A stretch of DNA of 64,000 bases from Terriglobales bacterium (GTDB taxonomy: Bacteria; Acidobacteriota; Terriglobia; Terriglobales; Acidobacteriaceae), in contig JAOAPE010000005.1 in the NCBI GenBank assembly GCA_025462725.1, forward strand, positions 301,623 to 365,622, given 5' to 3'. A model generated the notes under the pieces. That model worked only from the letters and a program-made list of their open reading frames with translations, was not told the DNA's origin and searched no databases. Position numbers and translations under genes: made by a program. This document shows, in pieces, positions 16,742-26,221 of this stretch (position 1 is the first letter of the stretch; every line of letters starts with the position of its first letter).

Positions 16742-19700
16742 CTAAAGACCCGGAGGTGGTGGCGGAGGCGGCTGCTCCGGTTGTTGCTGCTGCGGCGTAG
16801 CCTTCTTCTTTTTCTGCCCCTGCGAGACAGCATTTAACAGCTGATCAAGTGGATTGGTCGGCTTCTGGGCCGGTTGTGCTGCCCCGCCGAAGTTCGGAGT
16901 TCCCGGATTGTCATTGGCTGGCAGGTTTTGTTGCTTGGGAGTTTGCTGGTTCTGCTGATTCTGGTTCTGCTGGTTTTGCTGACCTTGTCCTGATAGTTGT
17001 CCAAGGATTCCCTGCAAGGCACCGCCAGTTTGCTGTTGCTGATTGTTCCCTGAGTTGGCGCCGCCTTTATTCCCTAGAAGCCCGCCAAGGATTCCAGTCG
17101 TCAGAGCGCCGGGATTGGACGAACTGGGCAACAGGTTCTCCAATTTCATTTGCGCGAGACGCTGGACGTCCGGCGCAATATGCGGGTTCGAGAAAGTCCC
17201 GGTGATGATTACCGGCATGACTAGCTCGCCTTTGGCGTTTGCGAGCGCTGTATTCAGATATCCGCCGATGCCGGTGCCTCCTACCGTCTGGCTGTAGTCC
17301 TTTGAAAGGACTGCAGTCATTTGCATGTTGAGGCTCTGGTCCGCAAGATTCACCAGGCCATTGGCCGCGACGGTACCGCCATCGATCACTGCTTTTAGGT
17401 TGTCTGTGCGCGCTAAACCATTGGTGATCTTGAAGTCACCCGTGAGTTTGACGAGATTGGTGAATGGCTCTGATTGTTTCCCGCTCTGCGCGAATTTCCC
17501 GATCGACGCCAACTCATTTAGCAGGTCGATGTGAGCAATTTTCCCGTTCAGCAGATTGAGGTTAACGACTCCGTTCAGTGACCGCGCAATCTCGGATGTG
17601 GACTGCCCCGCCGTGAAACTTGTGTTTGCGTTAGCGGCCAACAATCCGTAAAGCACTTGCTTGGCCGGCGACACTGACGACAGCATCTTGTTGGCGTCCA
17701 CGTGGTCCAACTTACTGGAGATGGTGTAAGTGGGCTGCGCCGGGCGTGTGTCGGCGACGATAGTGCCTGTCTGCGTGCCACCGAACACCTCTGCGCTGAA
17801 CGGCTCCAGTCGAATCACTCCGTGATCCAGCTTCACGCCTGATTTCGCATTCGTGTATTGGATCTGGTCGTAAAGAATGCTGCCGGCCTGTATGTTCCCG
17901 CTGCCTACTAGTCTCGATAGCAACGACGGGCTGTTCGCAGCAGGCATAGCCTTCGCCTGCGCTTGCGCAGATGGAATCAGGTCAAGGGAACTAGCTCGCT
18001 TCGGCGCTTGCTGGTTCTGTGGCGTGTTGCGAACCAGCTGCTGCAATTCGGCAACATCAATCTTGTCCGCCGATAACGAGAACTGCGTCTCCGGCGTTGC
18101 GTTCGGAGCGAGCCCCTTGAGCGTTAACTGTCCGTTTGCGTTGGTCGAACCGATCGAGAACGCGGCGTTGTTCAGGATCGCGCTGTTCTGGGTAAATTGC
18201 AGGTCCGCGTTTTTTACATTGATCGGCTTGGTCAGACTCGGAATGCTGAGAGACGCGTTCTGCAGTTTCCCTGTTCCGTTGTAAACCATTTGTGCAGGAT
18301 TCTTTGTCGGCCCTTGCACTCTGACGTCAAGCGACACCGGACCGCTGCCGCTAATCTGCTCTACAGCGGACACTCCATAGGCCTTGGCAATGTTCAGCAA
18401 TTCGCCTAGCTGTGCGTTGGGGGCGCTGACGGCAGCGTTAATGGTGGAGTTGTTCGCGGAGTAATTGTTAAGCTCGAAACTAACCTTCACAGCCGTCGAT
18501 CCGGTGCTTGCCATAAATTCATTCGAGCGGATCGCATCAGGAGTCAGCGCCACGTTCACATTTGTAACGTGCACTTCCTGCGGTAATTCCTTTCCGGAGA
18601 TTACGAGTTCCCGCGCTACGACTGAGCCGTTCAGCTTTGGATTATTCGTCGCACCATTCGCTGTGAGATTCGCATCCACCCGGCCGTTGATCTGCATATT
18701 TGGATTGAAAGCGACGCCAAATGCGGCGGCGAGCCGGGCCATCTCCGAGACCGAAGCATTCCCCGCGGAAACCTTCATGTCCAATTGTGCGGGAATAGGT
18801 CCCGCGTTGAAGACGCCCGACACGGATATCGGTGTTTGTCCCAGCTTCAGCGAGCCCTTCTGGATGTTGTAAACGTCAGAATTGAGGTCTGCATTTACCT
18901 TGTAATCAGCGGCAATCGGGTATCCAACGTTTACGCCGTGAATGCAAGCATCGGCAAGGGTCAGGTTGCCGTCAGAACTGAGATTGCCATTATTCGCGTC
19001 AATGTCAGCAGTGCCCGTCGCTGTGAAATCCATGCCTTCAAGCGCGGGGGAATTCAGGAAACGTTGCAATCCCGCGAGTGACACCTGATCCAGCTTCAAT
19101 TTGCCCTTAAAATTGCTGGCTGCGACGTTATCGTCGCGTAGTGGTCCACCCTTTCCGTCGATCTGAATCGTCTGCTTTCCCTGCCCGGGAAGATGCGCCG
19201 CCAAAACCACGGAAAATGGCTTGCCTGCTTCGTAATCTGAAAGGCCGAGGTCAATGTGGTCATAAACCGCCCGCGGCTTCTTCTTCAAGTAATCCGTAAG
19301 CGCCACTTGACCATCGGAAACGTTGAGGTTCTTCAATGAGAAGGATTGACCTTGCTGCGCTTGCGCTGGCTGCTTCGCGGGTTGTTGCGCCGCACTGGGC
19401 GGTGCAGTTGCTGCAGGTTGCTGCTGCTTAGTTTTTCCTAAAGATGAGAAGTTCCACACACCCTGTTGATTCCTGATCAACTCTATCTTCGGATTTTTCA
19501 GGACGATCGAATCCACTTCCACGTCTCCATGAATCAACGGCATGAGTTTTGCCGATACCAGCAGCTCTCCTGCTTGCGCAAAGGGAGAACTCTGCGGGAA
19601 GTGGGGATCTTCGCCGATCACGGCATTCTCAACTCGGAAAGCCAGCGGGAAGATCTTCAGGTCCATCTTGCCGAATGAGACCGACCTGCCCGTGCGTTTC

Positions 19701-19819
19701 TCGAGTTCAGCCTGAATCTTTGGACGGTACTTGTTCACGTCCAACACAAAGGGCAGCGCCGCCAAGACGATCACCGCTAGCACAACTATTGCCCCGATTA
19801 CGATACCGAGCTTCCGCAT
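16742..19819 (-). CDS. AsmA-family protein
   Basis: 1025 residues from ATG 19819, chosen because GGAGGA lies 4-9 bases before it; ATG 19831 is also possible. One N-terminal transmembrane anchor (LGIVIGAIVVLAVIVLAALP) precedes the classic AsmA opening DVNKYRPKIQAELEKRTGRS. Long stretches of repeated beta-type sequence follow, with an AsmA-C-like region (SAEVFGGTQTGTIVADTRP). The protein spans the periplasm like a small lipid-transport bridge; AsmA relatives (TamB, YhdP) help move phospholipids to the outer membrane. The last 100 residues are low-complexity: QNQQNQNQQNQQ-type, then a proline run ending PPPPPPPGL. There is also a Gln/Ala-rich linker near residue 135-160. It is convergent with the DksA-like gene. 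Confidence 0.88.
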   Translation of the reverse strand: MRKLGIVIGAIVVLAVIVLAALPFVLDVNKYRPKIQAELEKRTGRSVSFGKMDLKIFPLAFRVENAVIGEDPHFPQSSPFAQAGELLVSAKLMPLIHGDVEVDSIVLKNPKIELIRNQQGVWNFSSLGKTKQQQPAATAPPSAAQQPAKQPAQAQQGQSFSLKNLNVSDGQVALTDYLKKKPRAVYDHIDLGLSDYEAGKPFSVVLAAHLPGQGKQTIQIDGKGGPLRDDNVAASNFKGKLKLDQVSLAGLQRFLNSPALEGMDFTATGTADIDANNGNLSSDGNLTLADACIHGVNVGYPIAADYKVNADLNSDVYNIQKGSLKLGQTPISVSGVFNAGPIPAQLDMKVSAGNASVSEMARLAAAFGVAFNPNMQINGRVDANLTANGATNNPKLNGSVVARELVISGKELPQEVHVTNVNVALTPDAIRSNEFMASTGSTAVKVSFELNNYSANNSTINAAVSAPNAQLGELLNIAKAYGVSAVEQISGSGPVSLDVRVQGPTKNPAQMVYNGTGKLQNASLSIPSLTKPINVKNADLQFTQNSAILNNAAFSIGSTNANGQLTLKGLAPNATPETQFSLSADKIDVAELQQLVRNTPQNQQAPKRASSLDLIPSAQAQAKAMPAANSPSLLSRLVGSGNIQAGSILYDQIQYTNAKSGVKLDHGVIRLEPFSAEVFGGTQTGTIVADTRPAQPTYTISSKLDHVDANKMLSSVSPAKQVLYGLLAANANTSFTAGQSTSEIARSLNGVVNLNLLNGKIAHIDLLNELASIGKFAQSGKQSEPFTNLVKLTGDFKITNGLARTDNLKAVIDGGTVAANGLVNLADQSLNMQMTAVLSKDYSQTVGGTGIGGYLNTALANAKGELVMPVIITGTFSNPHIAPDVQRLAQMKLENLLPSSSNPGALTTGILGGLLGNKGGANSGNNQQQQTGGALQGILGQLSGQGQQNQQNQNQQNQQTPKQQNLPANDNPGTPNFGGAAQPAQKPTNPLDQLLNAVSQGQKKKKATPQQQQPEQPPPPPPPGL

Positions 19820-19969
19820 GACATCCTCCATCCAGACTTGCTCTTTTCACGGTCATCCTGCCTCAGCACGGGACCCCGTGTTCCTCAAAACCTTAGACCT
19901 TAAGCCGATTAATACATTGGAAGCTGGTTTTAGCTGCCCACGTTGTACAGAAAGCACCTGCTTAGCGGT

Positions 19970-19999
19970 TTGACGCTCTGGAAATCAGCCTGTTAAAGT
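19970..19999 (+). promoter_or_regulatory. Possible sigma-70 promoter for the TPR protein gene
   Basis: TTGACG at 19970-19975 and TAAAGT at 19994-19999 are separated by 18 bases, 45 bases before the GTG start at 20045. Confidence 0.35.
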
Positions 20000-20044
20000 A
20001 GAGGGCTGACCTCCGAATCTTCTCGCATACCAAGGAACTAATCT

Positions 20045-20836
20045 GTGCAAAGCTATACACGTCATCAACTGAAACAAGATAAGTTCGCCACGTTTGTTTC
20101 CAAAGAGATGCAACTGGCGACCCAGAACCGTCGGACGATCATCACCGTAGTCGCCATCGTGGCTATCGCTCTGGTGATCGGATTCGGAGCAGTCGCGTAT
20201 TTGAACGCGCAAGACGAGAAGGCCAGCGTGGCTCTTGGAACCGCAATGCGCACCTATACAGCTCCCTTGCGGGCACCCGAAGCAGCCGCTCCACCGGACA
20301 TCAAGACATTTACGTCGAGCAAAGAGCGGGGACAGGCAGCGGTGAAACAGTTCTCACAAGTCGCGGCCGATTTTCCCAACACACGCAACGGCAAATTCGC
20401 CAAGTACATGACCGGACTTGCCGCCATTGACGCTGGCGACACCAAAGTTGCCGAGCAGAACCTCGCTGAGGCCGCCAGTTTCCGCGACAAAGATTTGTCG
20501 TCGCTCGCGAAATTTGCTCTCGCTTCGTTGTATCGCAACTCCAATCGCGATGCAGATGTGATTCGCCTCTTCAAGGAACTGATTGATACGGATGCGCCTT
20601 CAGTCCCGAAAACCACTGCGGAATTCGAACTTGCGTCGTTCTATGAGACCAAGCAGCAGCCCGCGGAAGCAGCGAAGCTGTATCAGCAGATTCAAAAAGA
20701 CGAGCAGGAACTGCACAAGGCCGACAAAGCCGCTCCAGGCACTCCGCCAGGTGCTCCTAAGTCTGCAATTGAGGATCTTGCAGCCAACAAGCTTGAACAA
20801 CTGAAACAATCACAGGCTAAGACTGGGTTGAACTAA
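20045..20836 (+). CDS. YfgM/TPR-like membrane-anchored protein
   Basis: 263 residues from GTG 20045, behind AAGGA. A cytoplasmic N-tail (MQSYTRHQLKQDKFATFVS) precedes one transmembrane helix at about 32-55 (TIITVVAIVAIALVIGFGAV). The rest is helical with TPR-like repeats (SLAKFALASLYRNSNRDAD, TTAEFELASFYETKQQPAE), ending in a Gly/Pro-rich linker. The arrangement matches YfgM, an ancillary partner of the SecYEG translocon, and other anchored TPR proteins that tether periplasmic partners. Flanked by a terminator. Its exact role is not shown by the sequence. Confidence 0.75.
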   Translation: MQSYTRHQLKQDKFATFVSKEMQLATQNRRTIITVVAIVAIALVIGFGAVAYLNAQDEKASVALGTAMRTYTAPLRAPEAAAPPDIKTFTSSKERGQAAVKQFSQVAADFPNTRNGKFAKYMTGLAAIDAGDTKVAEQNLAEAASFRDKDLSSLAKFALASLYRNSNRDADVIRLFKELIDTDAPSVPKTTAEFELASFYETKQQPAEAAKLYQQIQKDEQELHKADKAAPGTPPGAPKSAIEDLAANKLEQLKQSQAKTGLN

Positions 20837-20839
20837 AGA

Positions 20840-20863
20840 GGGGCGCACTCAGCGCCCCTTTTT
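20840..20863 (+). terminator. Intrinsic terminator after the TPR protein gene
   Basis: 7-bp GC stem GGGGCGC / GCGCCCC with a 5-base loop, then TTTTT, beginning 4 bases after the stop. Confidence 0.87.
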
Positions 20864-21022
20864 CTGTGTAGCAGTATTCCGGAATTTTACATTTCATTCC
20901 AGCCACGAACAGCCACTCTCGATAGTCTCTTCTCTCGGCAAACCTTCACTAGCAGAGAGCATCTCTAACAGCAGACGTAGTGTCGCCATCTCACGTCACC
21001 GCACAAAAGAGGAGGATTATTC

Positions 21023-21280
21023 ATGAAGGGTTTTCTTGCAGGGTTAGGTATTGGTATGGGTCTAGGCATTCTTTTCGCACCCATGAGCGGAGAGGAAACA
21101 CGTAACAATATTCGGGATCGCGCGGGTGACCTCGCGGATCAGGCTCGCGACGCGATGGGCGAAGGCCGCGAACGCGTCACTCGCGGCATCCAGGCAGTGC
21201 GCAACACAGCCGAGCGTGTTGCCGGAAGCGCTGGCAGCAATGTTGGCGGCGGCACCGCGACTGGCACGGAAGGCGTCTAG
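21023..21280 (+). CDS. YtxH-domain protein
   Basis: 85 residues behind a strong ribosome binding site (AGAGGAGG). The N-terminus is a short glycine-rich membrane segment (GFLAGLGIGMGLGILFAP) followed by the family hallmark APMSGEETR. Then comes an amphipathic helix rich in Ala/Arg/Glu (IRDRAGDLADQARDAMGEGR), as in YtxH and other general-stress proteins, and a Gly/Thr-rich tail. Such proteins are small membrane-linked stress factors of unclear mechanism. It is monocistronic: a long leader precedes it and an 11-bp hairpin follows. Confidence 0.78.
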   Translation: MKGFLAGLGIGMGLGILFAPMSGEETRNNIRDRAGDLADQARDAMGEGRERVTRGIQAVRNTAERVAGSAGSNVGGGTATGTEGV

Positions 21281-21287
21281 GTTCTGC

Positions 21288-21314
21288 GTCCCGCCAATGC
21301 CATATTGGCGGGAC
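21288..21314 (+). terminator. Strong hairpin after the YtxH gene
   Basis: Perfect 11-bp stem (GTCCCGCCAAT / ATTGGCGGGAC) with a 5-base loop, 8 bases after the stop. It lacks a T tract, so it may act as a transcript-stabilising or Rho-assisted end rather than a classic intrinsic terminator. Confidence 0.55.
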
Positions 21315-21344
21315 ATACCACCCCCTCCGCGCCCTCCCGCCTGC

Positions 21345-21374
21345 TTGACAGCCCTACTAAACGGCCTTTATTCT
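21345..21374 (+). promoter_or_regulatory. Possible sigma-70 promoter of the yceD-rpmF-plsX-fabD operon
   Basis: TTGACA at 21345-21350 and TATTCT at 21369-21374 with an 18-base spacer, 109 bases before the yceD start. The -35 is a perfect consensus match. Confidence 0.45.
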
Positions 21375-21482
21375 AGTACTTCGCTCTTTGAGTGATTTTT
21401 CGCTCCGTTCGCCCTTCAACTGGCTGACAAGGCCAGTTAGATTTTTTTAGGGGCTTCTTGAGCACGTTTGTAGAAATAAAAA

Positions 21483-22034
21483 ATGTTCATCAGCATTCAT
21501 GATCTGGAAGTCCGCAAGCTTGAATTCGCGGAGTCTTTCGCCCCCGGTGTTATCGATCTTGGCCCTGATTTGATCCAGCGGACAGCCCTGAAAGCCACCG
21601 GACGGGCAGAGTTGCTCGAAGAGCATCACGGCGGCAAGAACAACATTCAGGACATCCGCATTGTCGGCGGTTTTTCGACGCAAGTGGAACTGAAATGCGC
21701 GCGATGCATCGAGCCGGTTGTTCAGGATTTGAGCAGTGAGTATGACCTTCTTTATCGGCCGGCCGGAACGGTGACCCGCGAAGAAGAAGTGGCTATTAAC
21801 GAAGCGGAAACCGAGATCGGATACTACACCGGTGAAGGTCTTCTGCTCGAGGACACGCTGAAAGAACAGATTTTGTTATCTGTTCCCATTCGAGTCCTGT
21901 GCAAGGAAGATTGCATTGGGCTCTGCCCGCAGTGCGGCCAGAATAGGAATCTCTCGCCGTGTGATTGCGCGGAAAAGATCAGCGACCCACGTTGGGCGGC
22001 GCTGGCAGAGATTAAAGAGAAATTGAAGCACTAG
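21483..22034 (+). CDS. yceD: YceD/DUF177-family protein
   Basis: 183 residues. The DUF177 core shows LKCARCIEPVVQDLSSEYD in the middle and a cysteine cluster CKEDCIGLCPQCGQNRNLSPC near the C-terminus, probably a metal site; this second motif is the most conserved part of the family. YceD is linked to accumulation of 23S rRNA and large-subunit assembly, and its gene classically precedes rpmF as here (28 bases). Cytoplasmic. Start ATG at 21483. The operon continues into plsX and fabD, coupling ribosome and membrane-lipid synthesis. Confidence 0.88.
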   Translation: MFISIHDLEVRKLEFAESFAPGVIDLGPDLIQRTALKATGRAELLEEHHGGKNNIQDIRIVGGFSTQVELKCARCIEPVVQDLSSEYDLLYRPAGTVTREEEVAINEAETEIGYYTGEGLLLEDTLKEQILLSVPIRVLCKEDCIGLCPQCGQNRNLSPCDCAEKISDPRWAALAEIKEKLKH

Positions 22035-22062
22035 TTGAAAATTTTCGAAACGAAGGTACACC

Positions 22063-22248
22063 ATGCCTAATCCAAAACGACGTCACTCAAAAGCGCGCAC
22101 CGGTAAACGCCGCGCCCATGATTTCCTCACCGCTCAGTCTCTCTCTGAATGCCCGAGCTGCCACGAAAAGAAGATGCCTCATCGTGCATGTCCCAAATGC
22201 GGTACCTACAAGGGACGTGAAGTTGTAGAAGTAGAAAAGGTCCGATAG
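22063..22248 (+). CDS. rpmF: 50S ribosomal protein L32
   Basis: 61 residues, usual length. It begins MPNPKRRHSKARTGKRRAHD and carries the zinc-ribbon cysteines CPSC and CPKC that mark the zinc-binding (C+) form of L32. Ribosome binding site AACGAAGG. It sits between yceD and plsX, the standard order. Confidence 0.97.
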   Translation: MPNPKRRHSKARTGKRRAHDFLTAQSLSECPSCHEKKMPHRACPKCGTYKGREVVEVEKVR

Positions 22249-22321
22249 CTCTTCAGGGGGAATGCGTATGATTTCGCGCTCCCCTTACCTGCCTTAACTG
22301 CTATACACTTTCGCTCAATCC

Positions 22322-23341
22322 ATGCCCACTGTCATTGCGGTCGATGCAATGGGGTCTGACAAAGCCCCAAAGCCTGAGATAGAAGGCGCCATTTTGGCCG
22401 CCAAGCAGTATCACGTCCACGTGTTACTCGTGGGACGCGAAGAACAACTGCGCGCCGAGATGGCCCACCATCCCTCGGCCCAGCATCTTCCCATTGAGAT
22501 CGTAAACGCTACAGAAGTCATCGGCATGGATGAAAAGGTCGCGCAAGCCGTGCGCTCCAAGCGCGACTCTTCGATGCGTGTTGGCCTGAGACTCGTTCGC
22601 GAAGGCAAGGCAGCCGGATTCATAACAGCGGGAAACACCGGCGCTGCCATGGCGACAGCCAAGATGGTTCTCGGCGCCCTGCCCGGTGTTGACCGTCCCG
22701 CGCTTGCAGCCGTGTTCCCCAGTTCTAAAGCTTCAGCCACGATTCTCGTCGACGTTGGCGCCAACGTCGATTGCAAGCCTCACAACCTCGAACAATTCGC
22801 CATTATGGGCGACATGTATGCCCGCAGCATTTTCGGCATTTCCCGTCCGCGCGTAGGACTTCTCTCGGTAGGAGAAGAAGAGAGCAAAGGCAACGAGCTC
22901 ACCAAAGAGGCATATCCGCGGCTTAAGGCCCTGCCGCTGAATTTCGTTGGCAATGTGGAAGGACGCGATCTGTACAACGGAAACGCGGATGTCATCGTCT
23001 GCGACGGCTTCATCGGAAACGTTGCGCTGAAGGTTTCCGAAGGCCTGGTCGAAGCCATGCGGTTTCTATTGAAAGAATCTTTGAAATCCACGATCTCGTC
23101 ACAAGTGGGCGCGTTGCTTTCCAAGAAAGCATTCAGCGATTTTAAAAAGCGCCTCGACTATTCCGAATACGGCGGCGCACCACTGCTGGGACTCAAAGGC
23201 GTTTGCATCGTCGGACATGGCTCATCCAACGCGAACGCGATCAAAAATGCCATCCGTGTTGCCGCACAGTTTGCCGACACCAAGATCAACGCCAAGATTG
23301 AACAAGAACTCACGCACACACAAGGCGTCGGCGTTAGCTAG
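22322..23341 (+). CDS. plsX: Phosphate acyltransferase PlsX
   Basis: 339 residues, normal length. The N-terminus [19 protein letters not shown] is the family signature, and [24 protein letters not shown] and [14 protein letters not shown] follow. The enzyme makes acyl-phosphate from acyl-ACP, the donor for glycerol-3-phosphate acylation by PlsY, and works at the inner face of the membrane. Its stop lies 2 bases before the fabD start. fabH, which often follows plsX, is missing here: fabD comes directly next. Confidence 0.97.
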   Translation: MPTVIAVDAMGSDKAPKPEIEGAILAAKQYHVHVLLVGREEQLRAEMAHHPSAQHLPIEIVNATEVIGMDEKVAQAVRSKRDSSMRVGLRLVREGKAAGFITAGNTGAAMATAKMVLGALPGVDRPALAAVFPSSKASATILVDVGANVDCKPHNLEQFAIMGDMYARSIFGISRPRVGLLSVGEEESKGNELTKEAYPRLKALPLNFVGNVEGRDLYNGNADVIVCDGFIGNVALKVSEGLVEAMRFLLKESLKSTISSQVGALLSKKAFSDFKKRLDYSEYGGAPLLGLKGVCIVGHGSSNANAIKNAIRVAAQFADTKINAKIEQELTHTQGVGVS

Positions 23342-23343
23342 CT

Positions 23344-24285
23344 ATGACCAAGATCGCATTCCTATTTCCCGGACAAGGCTCGCAAGCCGTGGGCATGGGT
23401 AAAGAACTCGCTGCCAACTATCCAGTCGCGAAGCAAACGTTCGACGAGGCCGATGAAGCCCTCGGTTACAAAATCTCTCAACTCTGTTTCGAAGGTCCCG
23501 AAGATCAGCTTAAGCTCACTGAAAAAACTCAGCCTGCGATCCTCACCGCTTCCATAGCGGCGTATCGTGTTTTGCAGGAAAAAGGCGTCACTCCGAACTT
23601 CGTCGCCGGACACTCGCTGGGCGAATATTCCGCTCACGTAGCTGCCGGAACTCTGGCCTTCGCCGACGCAGTCCGGACAGTCCGCAATCGCGGTAAATAC
23701 ATGCAGTCTGCGGTTCCCGTTGGAGTCGGGGCAATGGCCGCTATTCTTGGCATGGGCATCGACGATCTTCAAGCCGTATGCACCGAGGCAGCCGGATCAA
23801 ACGGAGAAGTCGTAGCTCCCGCGAATATCAACTCTCCCGATCAGATCGTCATCTCCGGCAGCGCAGGCGCAGTCCAGCGTGCCGCCGACTTAACAAAAGC
23901 AAAAGGTGCGAAACGCGCCATCATGCTGCAAGTCAGCGCACCATTCCATTGCGCCCTCATGCAGCCGGCGCAAGACGCGCTTTCAAGCGATCTGTTCGCA
24001 TTGCAGTTCAACAATCCTAACTTTTCCGTTGTAAAAAATATTGACGGTCGATCCACTTCAGACGCGACAGAATCTCGACAAGCACTCGTCCATCAGGTCA
24101 CGGGCGCAGTGCAGTGGGTTAGATCCATGCAGACGCTCATCGCCGCAGACATTGCGACCTTTGTCGAGGTGGGACCGGGAAAAGTTTTGTGCGGACTTAT
24201 GCGCCAGATCGATCGCGCAAAAACTTGTCTCAATGTTGAGGACGAAGCGAGCTTGCAGAAGACGATCTCTGCTGTCCAGCAATAA
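23344..24285 (+). CDS. fabD: Malonyl CoA-acyl carrier protein transacylase
   Basis: 313 residues. FLFPGQGSQAVGMG near the start, nucleophile Ser91 in AGHSLGEYSA, the VSAPFHCALM His motif and the C-terminal EVGPGKVL are all intact. It loads malonyl groups onto acyl carrier protein for fatty acid synthesis. Last gene of the yceD-rpmF-plsX-fabD operon; the expected partners fabG, acpP and fabF do not follow. The convergent gene begins 2 bases after its stop. Confidence 0.97.
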   Translation: MTKIAFLFPGQGSQAVGMGKELAANYPVAKQTFDEADEALGYKISQLCFEGPEDQLKLTEKTQPAILTASIAAYRVLQEKGVTPNFVAGHSLGEYSAHVAAGTLAFADAVRTVRNRGKYMQSAVPVGVGAMAAILGMGIDDLQAVCTEAAGSNGEVVAPANINSPDQIVISGSAGAVQRAADLTKAKGAKRAIMLQVSAPFHCALMQPAQDALSSDLFALQFNNPNFSVVKNIDGRSTSDATESRQALVHQVTGAVQWVRSMQTLIAADIATFVEVGPGKVLCGLMRQIDRAKTCLNVEDEASLQKTISAVQQ

Positions 24286-24287
24286 GC

Positions 24288-24602
24288 CTAAGCTCTTTTT
24301 CTGACATGTTTTCGCGCAGCAGTGGTTTTCTTGGTTGATGTGCGCACAACGGCCTGGCTCTTTCTCGCCGGCAACGGCTCTGGAGCTTTCCTGAACAGAC
24401 GCTGCATGTATCCCTCGCGACACTCGTCAGAACAGAAGTGAACTGCCAACCAGTCCACCGCATTGCGATCATCCCAAGCCAACGCGATGTTGATCTCGCG
24501 CCGCGCTGCCGTCACACCGACGCTTTCAGCGGCATAGCCCATTATCCAGACTTCATCGCTTTTCTTTAGATCAGCGCAGGTATCGCATTGAAAACGGATC
24601 AT
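24288..24602 (-). CDS. Small Cys-rich, probably zinc-binding protein
   Basis: 104 residues from ATG 24602, behind AGAGG; the frame extends to 24653, but no better start is there. RFQCDTCADLKKSDEVW at the N-terminus and HFCSDECREGYMQRLF in the middle give two Cys pairs (CxxC and CxxxC) that could hold one zinc. A basic, Ala/Thr/Lys-rich tail (STKKTTAARKHVRKRA) could contact nucleic acid. The family is not recognised beyond a zinc-ribbon resemblance. It is convergent with fabD. Confidence 0.65.
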   Translation of the reverse strand: MIRFQCDTCADLKKSDEVWIMGYAAESVGVTAARREINIALAWDDRNAVDWLAVHFCSDECREGYMQRLFRKAPEPLPARKSQAVVRTSTKKTTAARKHVRKRA

Positions 24603-24734
24603 GGCAGCCTCTTGAGGTTTAAGATGCGATTGCCTCCTATGCTCGCTGTCCATGTGGACGCCCTATTCCAGAGTTCGAGCGGGTATCGGACTAACTCGAA
24701 GCCTTAAACTGAAGCGCATTAGCTGAGAAAACGC

Positions 24735-24932
24735 CTATTGCCGATCTTTAGGGGCAAGGAAAGCTTGCGCGTGCACGGTTTGCTTCTTGGCAGCTCGTTC
24801 TTCTGCCTCTGCCAAAACCACTCGACTGAATTCCAACGCCTGCCGTGAGGACTGAAGCAGTTCTTTGCCCTTATTGACCAAATTGCGGGAGGTCTCTGCA
24901 ATTTTTTTAGGATTGCTACGTTTTATGGCCAT
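24735..24932 (-). CDS. Small helical protein of unknown function
   Basis: 65 residues from ATG 24932 (AAAGGA 4 bases upstream). Predicted to be one long amphipathic helix pair: KKIAETSRNLVNKGKELL and LEFSRVVLAEAEERAAKK, with a Gln/Pro tail. Highly charged, no membrane segment. It may be a small cytoplasmic or DNA-associated protein; no family is recognised. Coding status rests on the ribosome binding site and composition. Confidence 0.5.
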   Translation of the reverse strand: MAIKRSNPKKIAETSRNLVNKGKELLQSSRQALEFSRVVLAEAEERAAKKQTVHAQAFLAPKDRQ

Positions 24933-25118
24933 TGGGTCCTTTGCTGCTTTGCGCAAGGACCGTTGTAGGCGGCGGATGCGGGAAGTACTGCTAGTCTATG
25001 CCTTTATCAGCAGCTGCACACCAAATTGATGATGTCCTTGTATTCCTTAGTACTACGTGAATATTCTTGGCACTTAGATCCACCCAAATGCATCTTAGGT
25101 GTGAGTAATTCACTTTGA

Positions 25119-26219
25119 ATTGAAGCGTCTGCAATATTTAGTCCAAAACTCCGCCATTCTCACAAGCCATTTCGCTCCAAACAGAAAAACTCCCTCACGA
25201 CGGCCGACGACGAACCGAGCCATTCTGTCCAGTTCTATGATGAAGACAGCTTTCTCGTGGAATCGGTGGCTCGTTTCCTTGGCCAGTCCTTGAACTCCGG
25301 AGGGCCTGCGATCGTAGTTGCCACCCAGGAGCATCGTGACGGCTTTGCCGAAGAATTACAGCTGCGTGGCATTGATGTCGCAGAAGCCATCAGCCAGGGA
25401 CGCTACATCGCCTTAGACGCCGCAGAGACGCTCTCTCAATTCATGGTTGAAGGATTTCCTGACCGGGAGCGCTTCAATCACACCATCGCAAACGTTATTG
25501 CAAAGCTCAAGGTCGTCGGCGCTGAGACTCCGCTGCCTGCGATATTCGGCGAAATGGTCGCTCTGCTTTGGGCAGACGGCAAGCGCAGCGCAGCTATCCG
25601 CTTGGAGCAGCTTTGGAATGAGCTGGCGCACACATTGGCTTTTTCTCTCTTCTGCGCCTATCCGATGAGCAGCTTCGAAAGCGAGAACGACCGCAGCATG
25701 TTCTTCGCCGTTTGCGGAGAACACTCGCACGTAACGCCGGTCGAGTCTTATCCAGCCGCAGGCAGTGAAGATCAGCGTCGTCGCAGCATGGCCGCCTTGC
25801 AACAGAAGACCCGCGCCCTGGAGAACGAGATCCGGCTCAGCCAGCAGCGAGTTCTCTATCTTCAAAGCACAACCCAGACCGGCACCTGGGAAATGGATCT
25901 GCAGGACGACACATTCACGTTCTCCTCACATGCCGCCAGGATGCTAAGGCTCGCTGCGCCGCACATCCCTCTTCGCCAGTTGTTGAAGCTAATGTATTTC
26001 TCTGGGGATCGTGATGCGTTTCTCGCTGCTTTGAAGAAAGCGCGCACTGGCCGGAAGGAATTTGTTGTGGAATTCCGCGTGAAGTTGGGTGAGGACACCC
26101 GTGTGCTTTCCATTCGCGGCAAGACCGTCTATAACGCTGGTCATCCGTTGGTGCTCGGTGTTCTTACGGACGTAACGCCGCTGGAGGAAGCCCCGACATC
26201 GCTGGAAGAGTCAGCGTAG
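25119..26219 (+). CDS. MEDS-domain sensor with a PAS-like C-terminus; start uncertain
   Basis: Residues SVQFYDEDSFLVESVARFLG, GGPAIVVATQEH, YIALDAAETLSQFM and AIFGEMVALLWADG are the landmarks of the MEDS (DcmR sensory) domain. The C-terminal third (GTWEMDLQDDTFTFSSHAARML) is PAS-like. It has no output domain, so it probably signals by interaction. The first standard start, GTG 25257, lies inside the MEDS domain and would cut off its HSVQFYDED opening, so translation must begin upstream. The frame is open to 25119, where only ATT and ATA are available as starts, and a GTG at 25101 is separated from it by an in-frame TGA at 25116. I give the maximal open frame. Soluble and cytoplasmic. Confidence 0.72.
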   Translation: MEASAIFSPKLRHSHKPFRSKQKNSLTTADDEPSHSVQFYDEDSFLVESVARFLGQSLNSGGPAIVVATQEHRDGFAEELQLRGIDVAEAISQGRYIALDAAETLSQFMVEGFPDRERFNHTIANVIAKLKVVGAETPLPAIFGEMVALLWADGKRSAAIRLEQLWNELAHTLAFSLFCAYPMSSFESENDRSMFFAVCGEHSHVTPVESYPAAGSEDQRRRSMAALQQKTRALENEIRLSQQRVLYLQSTTQTGTWEMDLQDDTFTFSSHAARMLRLAAPHIPLRQLLKLMYFSGDRDAFLAALKKARTGRKEFVVEFRVKLGEDTRVLSIRGKTVYNAGHPLVLGVLTDVTPLEEAPTSLEESA

Positions 26220-26221
26220 CC

